This document shows positions 43,549 through 55,260 of a stretch of DNA of 64,000 nucleotides, piece after piece. The notes beneath the pieces were generated by a model. The model searched no databases and was not told the DNA's origin. It saw nothing but the letters and a program-made list of their open reading frames with translations. Every line of letters starts with the position of its first letter. The first letter of the stretch is position 1. Source of the DNA: Locusta migratoria (Eukaryota > Arthropoda > Insecta > Orthoptera > Acrididae); the NCBI GenBank assembly GCA_026315105.1, contig CM048751.1:340860649-340924648 (forward strand), given 5' to 3'. The translations under genes were made by a program, and so were the position numbers.

Positions 43549-44292
43549 TGTGGATATTTGTGTCATAATTGGAATGACTGACATGCAATTAGTAGGTGAC
43601 CAATCCACTTTATTAACCTTCACTGCATACAGTGTCAAGTACAACACCAGACTAAACTAAATTATGGTGGCTTAGCTGGAGCCGACATCAGTTCAAAGAT
43701 CCCAGCAGGAAGAGAGCACTTTCCACCACGCCAGAAGTCGCCACAGAGTCCCCTGCCTGGAGTGCAGAGCATGACACAATAGGAAATAGCTCAGGTGCAG
43801 AAGACAGAATATCCGTACAAGGTGACGCTGAATTCTTGACAGTGAGGGCGTGCAGGTCAGTTGGCAGGATTGGTGATTCCATCACATAGGGGCCATCCAG
43901 TATGCTAGAGCGGAATGAGAGTGGGTGGGAAGGGAGGGCATGATTGCATAGGGGGACAGTGATTAACAGAAAACTGGTGGAGCTGACGGAAGCTTGGATG
44001 TTAGATACGTCATGGGAGAGGTAAAGGCAAAACTGTTTGGTGAGAGTGCTGTCTAGAGATGCAGAAGAATGAGAGGGCGGGTAATGAAGGGTGAAGAACG
44101 TGTCATCTCACAACTGTTAGGGTCACCTTTTTGGATATTTGTACTATAATTGGAATGACCGACACACAATAAGTCAGTAAACAATCCACTTTATTCACCT
44201 TCCATACATACAATGCAAAGTACAACACCATACTAAACTTAATTATGGCTGGAGCTGGTGTTAGTCCAAAGATCCTGGCAGGAAGAGAGAAC
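43549..44292 (-). mobile_element. Remnant of a third LTR element with two LTR-like blocks
   Basis: Blocks 43549-43720 and 44138-44292 share GGATATTTGT, ATAATTGGAATGAC.GACA, CAATCCACTTTATT, AGTACAACACCA.ACTAAACT and CCAGCAGGAAGAGAG-like text. The segment between, read on the minus strand, has a short frame (43885-43688) ending in VATSGVVESALFLLGS, as found before a 3' LTR in related elements. I infer an LTR-3'end-LTR remnant. Confidence 0.5.
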
Positions 44293-44690
44293 TGCTGTCC
44301 ACAACATCAGTCACCACATACTTTCTCTCCAGAGTAAATTATTAAGCTATTAACTACAAACTTAGTGGCAAAGTCAACATGGAGACCTTTTCATGGTATT
44401 ATCATTAAAATGAAATAATGTTTCTTTAATAACATAAGTTAGTTATGATCATTTACATTGGCAGTACTAAGCATTATAGATACAGCTGGAAAACCTGTCT
44501 GGGGCTAGCTGTTGTATCAGTGCTACTGCATGGGTTTATGATTAAGATACAGAGGATCATCAATTTCATATAACTCAATTTAAGCACCACACATCAAGAA
44601 AGGCAAGCAGGGAAGGCAACATGGTTCATGAATATAATTACAGTAATAGGAAACAGTCCATTGCAACGCGTGTGTTTTCAAAAATATTTA
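44293..44690. other. Intron sequence, no gene seen
   Basis: AT-rich; no recognised coding or repeat signal except the flanking elements. Confidence 0.4.
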
Positions 44691-45168
44691 TTTTATTTAT
44701 TTATTTATTTATTTAGCCTGATCAGATTAGGGCCATCAGGCCCTCTCTTACATCGGACCAGGGTTTTACACATACAGTATTTCTTTACATGTGAGTTACC
44801 TATAACATAATAATGATTTTTACAGATGAACAGTTAATAACATTATTTATACAGGTTGATTACATGTAAAAGGATGTAAATAAAAGGTAATAACTTAACT
44901 CTACATATGTAATAACTTAACTCTAAATAGGATTAATACTAACAGTACCACTGAGTCACCTTCTGCTGCTGCTGGTGGTGTAATAATAGAAGTAACAACA
45001 TTAATATTAGCAGATACAATATTTACTTTTGAATATATCGAGACTGGTTAACGCATGGCGAGTTCTGACAGAAGCTGTACCTGGCGAGAGCAATGGCAGT
45101 TGAAGAATATCTGGGAGGAGGAATGGATGTGACGTACCTGGACCGTAGGGTAATAAAGACTGGCGTCA

Positions 45169-46827
45169 TTATTGCTTTAGTAGATAATCCATTAACTGTC
45201 GTTTGAAGCTGGCAGTGTTATTCAGTTCTCTGATATACTGAGGTAGATTGTTCCAGAGCCTGGTTCCTGCTACTGAAAAGGATTTTGAGAAACCGGCTGA
45301 GTGATGGATAGGGACAGAAAGGGTTTTGCTCTGACAGGAACGAGTAGTTCTTTTATGTTGATCAGATAAGAGTGTTAAGGTCGAGGAAAGATATGAGGGA
45401 CAGTGTACGTTGATAAGAGCGTAGAGGAAACAGAGTGTATGAAAATCTCTGCGCTTGTCAGCACGGAGCCAGGATAGTTGCTTATAAGATGGTGAAATGT
45501 GATCAAAGAGACGGATGTTACATATATATCGAACGCAGGCATTCATGATTAGTTCGAGACGTCGTGAGCTTTCCCAAGAGAGACCTTGCAAGATAATATC
45601 ACCGTAATCAATAATTGGAATTACAAGCGTTTGTATAAGTTTCTTTTTAAGATCGAGAGGAAAAAACTTCTTATATCTCTGTAGGGCATGAAGAGATGCT
45701 GATGCCTTCCTACACACGGCGGCTGTGTGCTCAGCCCAATTTAGTTTGTCGTCTATTATCACTCCCAGACTTTTTGCCGAGGGCGAAAAATAGATAGGTG
45801 TGTCATTTAATATTAATGGTGGTTGAGATTCGCGGTATTTGTGGTTAATGAGTCTAGGATGACCTACCAGAATCGCTTGTGTTTTACTTGGATTGAGCTT
45901 TAATCCTATATTCTGTGCCCACTTTGATAGTGCACATAGGTCAGAATTAAAATTCTTGATTGCTGCCTTCAGGTTTTTTGGTTTTGCACTTAAATACAAC
46001 TGGAGGTCATCGGCATACATGTGGTATTTACAAAAGGACAAGACCGATGATACGTCATTTACATACAATGAAAAGAGAAGTGGACCTAGCACCGAACCCT
46101 GTGGTACGCCTGATAGAACTTTTCTCCACTGTGACTTTTCGGTGCCGGACATGACACACTGAAGACGCGATGTCAAGTATGAGCGAAACCATTGCACCAC
46201 GCCTTGAGAGAAATTTAGACTGCTAAGTTTAGCAAGTAAAATATCAAAGTCCACAGTGTCGAAAGCTTTGCTAAAGTCTAAGAAGCACATAATAGTCGCC
46301 TCTTGTCTATCCATTGCCTGCTTAAGATCGTCTGTTACTTTTATCAAAGCAGATGTTGTGCTGCGATATTTGCGAAAACCTGATTGGTGTTCGTCAAGAA
46401 GTTTATTAGTAGTCAAGTAGCTGGTTAGCTGATCATGTACTATATATTCTAGGGCTTTGGACAGTGCCGGAAGAATGCAGATAGGTCGGTGATCAGAGGG
46501 TGCTGTGGCAATGTCCTTTTTTGGCAGTGGCTTAACTAGTCCACGTTTCCACGCATCAGGAAAAACACTTGTGGCTAAGGACTGATTAAATGTATCTGTT
46601 ATGATGGGCAGCAGTGGATCAATAATCAGCTTTATCATTTGGATAGTGATACCATCATCCCCGGTAGATGCTGATGTAATACGCATAATGGCTTTTTTGA
46701 CTGTATTTCCAGTAACATGCTTAAAACAAAACTTATCATGGTTAGCATTGTTGATCCTCGTGATATGGTCAATAAGTGTTTGTTTTGTTTGGTGATCGAT
46801 TGAAGTGGTAGGCGTTGTGAAATACAT
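45169..46827 (-). pseudogene. LINE reverse transcriptase, 552-codon open frame
   Basis: Encodes a full set of LINE RT motifs: TGDDGITIQMIK, PLPKKDIATAPSDHRPICIL, HQSGFRKYRSTTSAL, motif A CFLDFSKAFDTVD, motif B SGVPQGSVLGPLLFSLYVND, motif C HMYADDLQLYLS and a C-terminal SFSVAGTRLWNNLP. The motif wording fits the CR1/L2 part of the Jockey superfamily. The catalytic Asp pair is intact and the frame is open to its own stop, so decay is mild. It is a pseudogene mainly because the endonuclease frame upstream is out of phase and the 5' end is gone. It would copy LINE RNA at a nicked target. Confidence 0.88.
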
Positions 46828-47279
46828 ACGGATGTAATTTTGTGAAGTTTCTCGTTTACATCCGGGAGGGTGTCGGAGGTTGGCTCGAAAATTATTTCTA
46901 GTGCATCAGCTGTCAGTTCAGGTAAGTTGATGCGTCTTAAGTCACGGTATGCAGTTAACAGTGGTTTCTTCCTAGGGCATTCTAGCGAGTAGGTCATGAA
47001 AATTACATCATGGGCAGACATACCAGGCGCAGATGTTTGTGACGTTCGAATTACTCTGTCTGGACACCTTGTTGCAAATATATCTATTAAAGTGTGACTA
47101 TCAGCTGTGTGATGGGTGGGTGCAAGCTGAAGTAAGGTTAGATTCGAAGATGTAAGCATACGCTTGAACTTCATACAGGACGGACTGTTGAACAGAAAAT
47201 TTATGTTAGTGTCACCTGCTATAATTATGTGCTCATAGGTTGATTCGAGGTCTGAGAGGGCAGTTTCGAAGCAGTCCAA
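46635..47279 (-). pseudogene. LINE endonuclease C-terminal part
   Basis: The frame begins inside an APE endonuclease (HIIIAGDTNINFLF, HTLIDIFATRCPD, SAHDVIFMTY). These are the GD.N, T.ID and SDH-type motifs; the last is changed to AHD. It then drifts into a frame unrelated to the RT. The linker between endonuclease and RT is shorter than usual, suggesting an internal deletion near 46830. Confidence 0.8.
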
Positions 47280-47292
47280 CGCACCTACCTTA

Positions 47293-47318
47293 AATAAATA
47301 AATAAATAAATAAATTTA
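47293..47318. repeat. (AAAT)n microsatellite
   Basis: Six AAAT units at the 5' border of the LINE, followed by an A-rich stretch. Confidence 0.85.
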
Positions 47319-47492
47319 AAAAAAATAAAAAATTAAAAAAAAATTTTGTTACTTAAAATAAAGTGAATAGTGTTCCATGAACTAATCTTGTCTAGAAAGC
47401 TTTTCTATGTTATTATTTGAAAATGTCATGTTGGTAACTCTAATTTTCTGTTCCTTCATTGAAACATATAACATCTTTTCAACTGTATTCAG

Positions 47493-47589
47493 GCTCAGAG
47501 GAAGGAACCGTGCAGATACTTTCAGTGACCAACAAAGGAGCTTCATAACATGGCAGCTAATGACAACAGCATATTTTTCTGATAATAAT
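47493..47589 (+). CDS. Anoctamin exon (end of N-terminal cytosolic domain)
   Basis: A 97-base exon (one base plus 32 codons) lies between an ATTCAG acceptor (47487-47492) and a GTGAGT donor at 47590. The peptide contains RADTFSDQQRSFITWQLMTT. In anoctamins this position carries a 'D.FFS...RS.IVYEIL.RT' segment, and the spacing matches the next exon, which begins with the RGI.KLL segment. The exon ends in phase 0. It lies between an antisense LINE (44.7-47.3 kb) and an antisense Gypsy remnant (48.1-51.2 kb). The reading frame stays open for some bases past the donor, so a longer shadow ORF spans it. Confidence 0.75.
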
Positions 47590-48099
47590 GTGAGTATACA
47601 ATTATAGGAAATTACCTTTGGACTGCATTATGTGAATAACAATTTCATATGTATTTTCTACCTGATGTTAATTTCTTAAATTTTATACACATCTGAGGCA
47701 TTCAATATACTGAGAGACAGTAGTTAGTATACTCAGGTCTTTGAAGAGGCTTCTACAGGATGTCCAAAAGTGTGTAATATGTATAATTTGTAAACTCCAC
47801 AAATTATATATTTTACACACTTTTGGACTATGAAAACTTTTGTTTGACATTACCCTAACATAATATACCATATGACATTATGGAATGAAAGTATATCTAC
47901 TATGCCTGATAACACCCGAATGATAAATACAGATATGTTAAGTCATTTCTGCAATTATGTGGTGTGCTATTCCCAAATGAATTTATTATCAAGTTTTAAT
48001 CCCAGGAATTTAATACTGTCAACCTCTTCTATCAGCTCTTCTTCATACTTTATTCATATGCTGGTTGGAAACCTCTTACATGTTTTGAACTATAAGTAG
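47590..48099. other. Anoctamin intron, no gene seen
   Basis: Contains a small inverted repeat around 47763-47825 (CCAAAAGTGTGTAA and TTACACACTTTTGG), otherwise AT-rich. Confidence 0.45.
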
Positions 48100-51000
48100 T
48101 GAGTCTTGGAAATGGAAATTGAATGGGAGTTGGGTCCCATTAACACCACCATCTAAATTAACAATACTTTACTTGTAGGAATAACCGTACACAGAGACGA
48201 CATAAGACAGACTGAATTAAGTATGGTGGTGGCCGGTGTAGCCTGCGTGTCCAAAGGTCATAGAGGAAAGGGATGATTGTTTATGCATTTTGGTGTCGAT
48301 AGTAGCTATCGCCGCCACACAGACACACCCCCCTCCCCCCGCACTACGGAGTACCCTGTTAAGTGATGAAGGAGATGTGGCCAGGGATGGAGGCGAGGTA
48401 TCTGGTGCCGTGTCAGTGGAGGGTTGGGATGAAGTGATACCAGGCAGTCAGATGAGATGGGTCTAGTTCACTCACATCATGTGTGCGTTGCTTGACATGA
48501 ACAGGTTTAATGCGATCGATGGAGACAGTTACAAGGGAATTGTGGATGGATAGGATGAAGATGCTGGGATTGTGCTTCAGGACCAGGAAAGGACCTGAAT
48601 AATGGGGTGGTAAGGGGGGAAGAGGTGGACCATGTTGTCTCATAAGAAGAAAAACTGACAAGTGTTGACAGGGGACTGATGACCTAGCTGTTTAGTCCCC
48701 TAACAACAACCACCTATAACAACAAGTGTTGAGTTTGCGAGGATATTGACAGGATGGAGAGGAATGTATGGAAGGAGGGGAGGGATTAATTTTTAAGCAG
48801 TGGAGTTTTACACGTTAAAGAAAGGAGGGGAGTTTGGAAGGGGAGGGAGGGGGGGGGGGGAAGGGAAGTTGAATAAGTTTGCCTGGCAAGACCAGAGGCT
48901 GACCATACACAAATTCAGCAACAGTTACTCACAACTTTTCTTCGTATGTCAACCTCAAATCAAGCAGCACCAAGGGCAGCATCTCAGTCCAAAAAGGGCC
49001 ATGGCAGCAAATTACAGCTTTCAGGGTCCTTTGCCAATGCTCCAAGAGCCCATTGCTCCTAGGGTGATATGCAGAAGTATGTATGTGTCTGATTCCATAT
49101 AGGTTGCAAAGGGCGTTAAACAGGGATGACTCATACTGCCTGCTCTGGTCAGTTGTCATAATCATGGGGCAAAAGAAGTGGGCAATCCATGTGTGGAGAA
49201 AGGCGTGGCCGCGGTGGCCAAGGGGACTGCGGCGCGTCAGTCATGGTCTGCATGGCCACCATGGTCGGGGGTTTGAATCCCCCTCAGGCATGGATATTTG
49301 TGTTGTCTGTAGTGTTAGCTAGTTAAGTTGTAAGTTTAAGGACTGATGACCCCGTAGTTAAGTCCCATAAGCTATACAAACATTTGAAACATTTTTTAGA
49401 AAGGCACAGGCAACGGTCTCTGCAGTAATGTTGGTTAGTGGAATAGCCTCAGCCCAATGTGTAGTTTGATCAATTGCAGACAAGACATAGCAGAATTTCT
49501 TGACAGGAGGGAGCGGACCAACTAGGTTGATAAGCACATGCTGGAATCTACCGGAGGGTACAGGAAAGGTGCCCAGTGGGGTGAAGTGTCAATGGTAACT
49601 TTGCTTTTTTGACAGGGAATGCACAAACAGGCCCATGCCTGACAATCACAACAGACAAAGCGCTCTGTCAGGAATCTGGTGGCTGCTTTGATGCCAAGGT
49701 GGGCTAGGTTGTGTAGTTTATTGAAGATCTCACACTGCAGGCAGTGAGGAATCAGACGTCTGAGCTTGCGCATGGATTCATTGCTTCAGACCTCGCCGAT
49801 AACACCTGGGAAAGTGGTGCAGACTGGCTTTAGCGATGTAGAAGAGTCAGAAATAAGGTTCATTGTCTGCTCGTCAGATTTTTGAAGCATAACCAGGTAT
49901 GAAAAGTCAAGAAGAGAAGATACAGTGTCAGTGCGAGACAGGAAGTTGGCCATAACATTGTCACCAGCTTTGATGCATGTAATGTCAGTGGTGAACTGAG
50001 AAATGTCATCAAAGTATCGAAACCAGTGAGGAGGACAGACAGAAGGTGGTTTGGTGATTGTGGCAGCGAGAGGTTTGTGATCAGTGAGCACATAGAAGGG
50101 GTGACCATCGAGATCAGCTTTGAAATGTTTAATCATTATTTAAAACAGCCAAAGTTCCCTCTCATGAGCTGAGGCTTTCTTTAATTGAGTTTCTTTATGA
50201 AGAATGAAAAACTGCAGTGGAAAACTGATGTTGTCGATTGACTGATTAATGACAGCACCAACGGTGAGTGAATTTGGGTGAAAGTCGAAGGGTGAAACAC
50301 CAACTTGTGATTCTGAGTAGAGTGAGCGAGGCGGCAGTTGTGACGATGAGCCTTGGGTGCACCGTCAGTGTTGCAGATGCAATTGCTTGTTGATTGTAGC
50401 ATGTTGTATGTCAAGGCGGTCTGCACTGGCAGAGGAAGCTTGCTCGACCAGACAGCCGTGAGAGTGGGGTCAAGCATGTTGTTCTCATTGACAAGAAGAT
50501 GTAGGCAGTGAGACAGCTGCGACAGCTTCTTGTTGCTGAGATGCTCCTTGTACGTTTGGCAGCAGTGTATTGGTTGGCAAACAAAGGGGCAGATCAGGTC
50601 GATGTGCTTGTGCAAGGAAGAGATAGCTCGTGGCATCGTTGAGAGCATAGTGGTCAAGATTTGTTTGATGAGTGCAAACAAAGTTGAAGATGCCTCGAAT
50701 GAGAAAGGCAGAAGTTTTGGTAGGCATCCCGTTGGCAGAGATGGTGGCGACTCTGGAACCTGTAGTGATTTGTTGTGAGGCACCAACTGGTGCAAACGAA
50801 GCCCATCAGTTTATGGTTCAACTGAAAAAATGACGCAGTTATCCAGTGCAGTCGAGACACCAGTGTGTTGAAAAGGCTAGCGGTTGCATGGGCGATACTG
50901 GTTGCAGAAGTTGTAATGTGTGCACCATGTGTACATACAAAACAGTTGCTGTGAGTCCAAAGCGGAAGGCATGTCACATGGCGTGGGCCAGGGCTGCACA

Positions 51001-51160
51001 TTGGAAGTACTATCACCAAAGTTGACAAAAACAAAATTATAATCACTCGGATAAAAGTTCTGATCAAAATCACTGTTAGCACGCGAAACAAGTGGTGGTA
51101 AGACATGTTGTGCAATGTTATTGTTCATGATGGACATTGCGCACTCTAACAATGATTCAT
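48100..51160 (-). mobile_element. Second Gypsy-type element remnant, minus strand
   Basis: On the minus strand: a region with possible gag pieces (51152-50181), RNase H (50136-49786: HPFYVLTDHKPLAATI, ADFLSR-like NFLSRTD), integrase zinc-binding part (49773-49522: NKLHNLAHLGIKAATRFL, then C..C), integrase core (49165-48929: TTDQSRQYESSLFNALC, TSAYHPRSNGLLEHW) and C-terminal tail (48661-48413: HYSGPFLVLKH, VTVSIDRIKPVHV). No RT was found between gag and RNase H, so a large deletion is likely. A SINE interrupts the integrase. LTR-like sequence near 48116-48300 resembles 43549-44292. Confidence 0.82.
49205..49397 (+). mobile_element. tRNA-derived SINE with 8-bp target duplication
   Basis: Flanked by AGAAAGGC (49197-49204 and 49398-49405). 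It has an A-box-like TGGCCGCGGTGGCCAAGGGG, B box GGGTTTGAATCCCCC, the middle block GACTGATGACCCCGTAGTTA and end CTATACAAACATTTGAAA. It is inserted in the integrase of the Gypsy remnant, so it is younger than that element. Confidence 0.88.
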
Positions 51161-51793
51161 AAAATATGCTTATACATCACCTTTTCTTTCTTCTTCATGT
51201 TGATAGCTTGCCTGCTGATGTTACACTTGAAAGTTGAAATATTGTCTAGGTAGAAATTTTCATATTTATGCGTCGGGTTCGTATATGTTAATGTAATTGT
51301 TGAAATTGTTGAAAGAATATTTTTTTATTAATTATTAGAACACACACACACACATACTCAGACTGCACAAAGCAATGAATGACTGTACAAAGACTGTATG
51401 AAGACTCTAACACATGTTGTAGACTGACTAACTCTGTGCGCTAATTTGCACAGATTTGTTCATTGCGTCATTTTCTAGAACATTCCAAAACAAGGAAGTT
51501 GCAACATAATGTCTTAAAAAGCTTATCTGTTGAACATAAATGAATGTTTCAGAAAGAAGATATACATAAAGAAAAATAAATAAAATATACATTAAATTAT
51601 TATAATTATGAGTGTTTTTGTGATGGAACAAAGTAATTTATGATTAGAGCAGTGTTACAATTTGTTTACATTGTTTATAATGGTTAAATTAAAGTAATTA
51701 CACAGTTTAAATGTGAGCAGAACATATCAAACAGATCAGTACATAGCAAAAGACATCTGGAAATGTTTGTACAATGGAAAATCTAATTGGAAT
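51161..51793. other. Intron sequence, no gene seen
   Basis: AT-rich, with a short (CA) run at about 51341. No coding signal. Confidence 0.4.
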
Positions 51794-52267
51794 TTTTGTA
51801 TCCCTTCCTCGTCCCCACTTTTGCGTCTCGTTTGCCACCGGTTGTCCGAGGTGTCGGTGGCCGAGTAGAGAGAGACCGACACAGGGAAATAGGTGCATGC
51901 GTATGCAGGTATGGAGGTGACCAGCCGGTGGGACAGCAGAAACTAGAGACACTAGGCTAAATTAGAACAAGATATATATTTCATAGATATGGTACAATAC
52001 TTAAAGGGCAGCAGACTAGTGGAATGCTGGTACATAGTTAAACTAGATAGAGGCCTGCCTACTGACTAGTCCTAGTGCATGTCTGATACCCAAGTCTTAA
52101 GTGGTGCCTATCTGATTCCCAAGTGAACGATGCAGTTCACTGGTGGCCACGAGCTGAGTTGCAGCAGAGGGCGCTCGTGGCTGACGTCATAAGAACACCG
52201 TGCCTTGCTTGCAGGGCAGTGCGCGGCGAAAGTACGTGGCGCGCACTTCAGATTGTGCGACACCACA
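51794..52267 (-). mobile_element. LTR-like element (probable solo LTR), copy 2
   Basis: 474 bp, flanked by GGAAT on both sides (51789-51793 and 52268-52272). Ends TTTTGTATCCC and GACACCACA match copy 1 at 29815. Internal blocks GTCGGTGGCCGAG, AGAGACCGACACAGG and GCAGAGGGCGCTC are shared. The different target duplications prove independent insertion. Confidence 0.78.
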
Positions 52268-52284
52268 GGAATGTTAATAATGGA

Positions 52285-52640
52285 GGGTAGATAACAACTC
52301 ACCATAAAGAGTCTTGCTGAGCTGCTGACAGACATGAAAATAGATAATCACATTCACACAAATTTCCGGCCATGGCCTTCATCAGAAAAAGAAACACACA
52401 ATCACTCAGACAACTATACACACACAACCACATGTCTGGCCACTCCAGTGCCACAAGCATCTAGACTGTGAGTTAGGTGGGGAGTGGAGGGGAAGAATGC
52501 TGGGTAAAGGTGGTGATGGAAAGTTCCGTGTTGCATGATGGATTGTAAAGGCTCTGTTAGGCGGGAATTTGAATTTTGACAATGAATACAGTGAAGGGAA
52601 GGATCAGGAAAGGATAAAAGACAGGTGTAGAGGAGTAGGC
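52285..52640 (-). repeat. Third-family PLE-like pLTR repeat, minus strand
   Basis: On the minus strand it carries CTGATGA, A, GGCC-AT-GGCC, G, GAAA (52363-52385), a hammerhead-like core, and then GTGTGAATGTG and CATGTCTGTCAGCAGCTCAG. Related to 18715-18960. No coding part is attached. Confidence 0.55.
52363..52385 (-). ncRNA. Hammerhead-like core of the third family
   Basis: CTGATGA then AGGCCATGGCCG then GAAA. The stem is self-complementary (GGCC/GGCC, tight loop) with an A and G flanking it. Stems I and III are not identified. Confidence 0.35.
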
Positions 52641-52739
52641 TGAAGGTGTGTGTGTGTGTGGGGGGGGGGGGGGCGGATTTGAAACAATAAGAACGTGGTG
52701 TATTGTTTACTTTGGTTTGTTCTAGGATATACAAAATTT

Positions 52740-54240
52740 GCAGTTACACATGTGCAAAATTATTGGATTAGTTTAGTACTTGTTCCATAGGTCATAAATA
52801 CGACACTATGTATTGATGTGGAACATGTCAGGTTAATTAATGGTGTCTTTAAAAATTATTACTTTGTACTAAATATTAAATGACACAATAATTTTTTTAA
52901 ATTATTATTATTATTTATTTTTATTATTTTTTTCAGATTTACTAATTTATATCTAAAAATTCATTCAAAAATTCTTTTAATTTATTTTGAAATGCTAGTT
53001 TGCTATCTGTCAGGCTTTTGATGCTGTTTGGTAGGTCAACAAAGACTTTTATGGCAGCATAATTCACCCCTTTCTGTGCCAAAGCTAGATTTAACCTTGA
53101 ATAGTGAAGATCATTCTTTTTCCTAGTGTTGTAGTTATGAACACCTATTGCTTTTGAATTCGGTGGGATTGGTAATAACAAAATTCATAAGTGAATATAT
53201 ATACTGTGAAGCTACTGTGAAGATCCCTAGCTCTTTAAGTAAGTGTCTGCAGAATGATCTTGGATACGCTCAAGCAATTATTCTGATTACACATTTTGTT
53301 GGCCGAGGGGACTAAGGCGCTCCAGTCACGGTCTGCACGGCCACTACGGTCGGGGGTTCGAATCCCCCCTCGGGCATGGATATTTGTGCCATCCTAGTTC
53401 GTAAGTAGTTCATAAGTAGTTTGTAAGTTTAGGGACTGATGACCCCGTAGTTAAGTCCCATAGACTATACAAACATTTGAACACATTTTGTACATTGAAT
53501 ACTTTTTTACTCAATGATGAATTACCCCAGAAAATGATGCCATACGAAAGCAGAGAATGAAAATAGGCATAGTAAGCTAATTTACTGAGATGTATATCAC
53601 CAAAATTTGCAATTACCCTAATAGCATAAGTTACTGAACTCAAATGTTTCAACAGATCTTCAATGTGTTTTTCCAGTTCAACCCCTCATCAATGCTTACA
53701 CCTAAAAATTTTGAATATTCTACCTTTGCTACAGATTTCTGACAAAAGTTTTGATGGTGTCATTCCATTTACTGTATGGAACTGGATGTAGTGTGTTTTA
53801 TCAAAATTTAATGATAGTCAATTCGCTGAGAACCACTTAATGACTTTCTAAAAGACGTCGTTTACAATTTCATCAGTTAGTTCTTGTCTGTCAGGTGTTA
53901 TAACTATACTTGTATCATCAGCAAAAAGAACCAGCTCTGCATCTTCATGGATATAGAATGGCAAGTCATTAATATATATTAAGAACAGCAAAGGGCCCAA
54001 GACTGAACCTTGTGGCACCCCATTTTTTATTGTTCCCCAGTTTGAGGAATCAGCTGTTTTTTGCATATTATGTGAATTACTTATGTCAACTTTCTGCTCT
54101 CTTCCTGCGGCCAGAAGTTGTTGCACTTTCATGCAAGCTGAATCTACTTTCATCACTGAACACCTTGAGCACCCATTACATCTTCCAAGTGATCCTCTGG
54201 CAGCACCAATCGAGCTATGCATTTGAATGGTATTGCTTGA
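52740..54240 (-). mobile_element. LINE remnant with RT motifs, minus strand
   Basis: The frame 54222-53848 encodes NGVPQGSVLGPLLFLIYIND and LFADDTSIVI (RT motifs B and C). Lower frames encode YYAYFHSLLSYGIIFWGNSS (53652-53410) and the C-terminal YNTRKKNDLHY, GVNYAAIKVFVDLPNSIK (53181-52942). These belong to the Jockey/CR1 superfamily. The N-terminal RT and endonuclease are absent. A SINE at 53300 splits it. Confidence 0.82.
53300..53480 (+). mobile_element. tRNA-derived SINE with 11-bp target duplication
   Basis: Flanked by ACACATTTTGT (53289-53299 and 53481-53491). Head TGGCCGAGGGGACTAAGGCG, B box GGGGGTTCGAATCCCCC, body GGGACTGATGACCCCGTAGT, end CTATACAAACATTTGA. It lies within the LINE remnant on the opposite strand. 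Confidence 0.92.
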
Positions 54241-54769
54241 GTGGAAGGCAGGCTAGAGGTGTCTCACTACAACTAACCAGTTGGCAATAGCTCATGTTGG
54301 CACTATTGGGCTCACAAATCCTCTTACCTGTTATTTGATAGCTGTACGATCTGCCCTGAAGTCCTTACAATATGATGATCTGGCAGATGTTTGTGCTGCA
54401 TGGACATCCAGAACCTCATATACAGGTATGAGAATGTGCATATGACCATTGCAACCAGTATCACTGTGTAACCGACACAGCAGATCCATTTTATGTGGCA
54501 GTTCTCTGAAAGGTCCATCCCGTCACTCTGAAGGCCACAGTTTGATGCCTTTCAAACTGTCAGTTGGCTGTAAAAAAGCACAAGTGCATTTCTGCGGCAT
54601 GGCACCTATTTGCTTCACACCTTGATATCACACTGATCATTATGGTTAGTGTACATGTAAGTGGCAGCTATGTCATTACACTATTTGTTGGCAGATTATA
54701 CTAAAACTATTATTTGTACATCTACTTTCATCCAGGTGCCATCACTGGATTAAAGTCAATATCTTTTCT

Positions 54770-54818
<49 letters not shown>

Positions 54819-55260
54819 CGTTTTCCTCTCTTCCTCTCTCTCTGGGAGAGTATGTTAGGCTAATGAGAATTTTGAATAATTAAGATGTTGAGTAGTAATT
54901 TGTAGTCCTAAATATATGTAATTACAATCTACACTAATTCTACATCCAGGGTGAATTACTGCTATATGAATCCATAGAATACGCAGCAATAAAATAGTAA
55001 ATAATAATTATACCACACCATTCCTTCTTGAGACATCTGGTTCTTCATAGTGTTTACCATACTTCATATAAAAAATAAAACTGAAGTTAGCTATTACTTC
55101 ACTTGCATAACTATTGTCTAATAAGAGTGGGTGATGAATGAGGCCAAATTGAAACTTCTGTTCAGGTATGTCATGCTTCCACATTTTTGTTCTTCTGTTC
55201 CTGTTATGAGAAAACATGACTTATAATTTGAAGGCACTGTACCACGTTCTCTAATTTTGT
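54241..55260. other. Intron sequence with (GT)n at 54773-54818, no gene seen
   Basis: Contains one long GT microsatellite followed by a CT-rich stretch. No recognised element or coding region. Confidence 0.5.

Larger units (their letters stand above)
44691..47286 (-). mobile_element. CR1/L2-like LINE with long RT frame, 5'-truncated, minus strand
   Basis: The minus-strand element ends at the left in an (AAAT)n tail (plus-strand ATTT repeats at 44694-44716), and its 5' end is lost at about 47286. It holds an endonuclease C-terminal frame (47279-46635) and a 552-codon RT frame (46827-45169). The two overlap in different frames near 46830, where a deletion or frameshift must lie. The neighbouring (AAAT)n at 47293-47318 is a separate microsatellite. 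Confidence 0.88.

Noticed and set aside
50181..50795. 204-codon minus frame as an independent gene
   Set aside because: It lies within the second Gypsy remnant, upstream of RNase H on the same strand; more likely decayed gag or pol.
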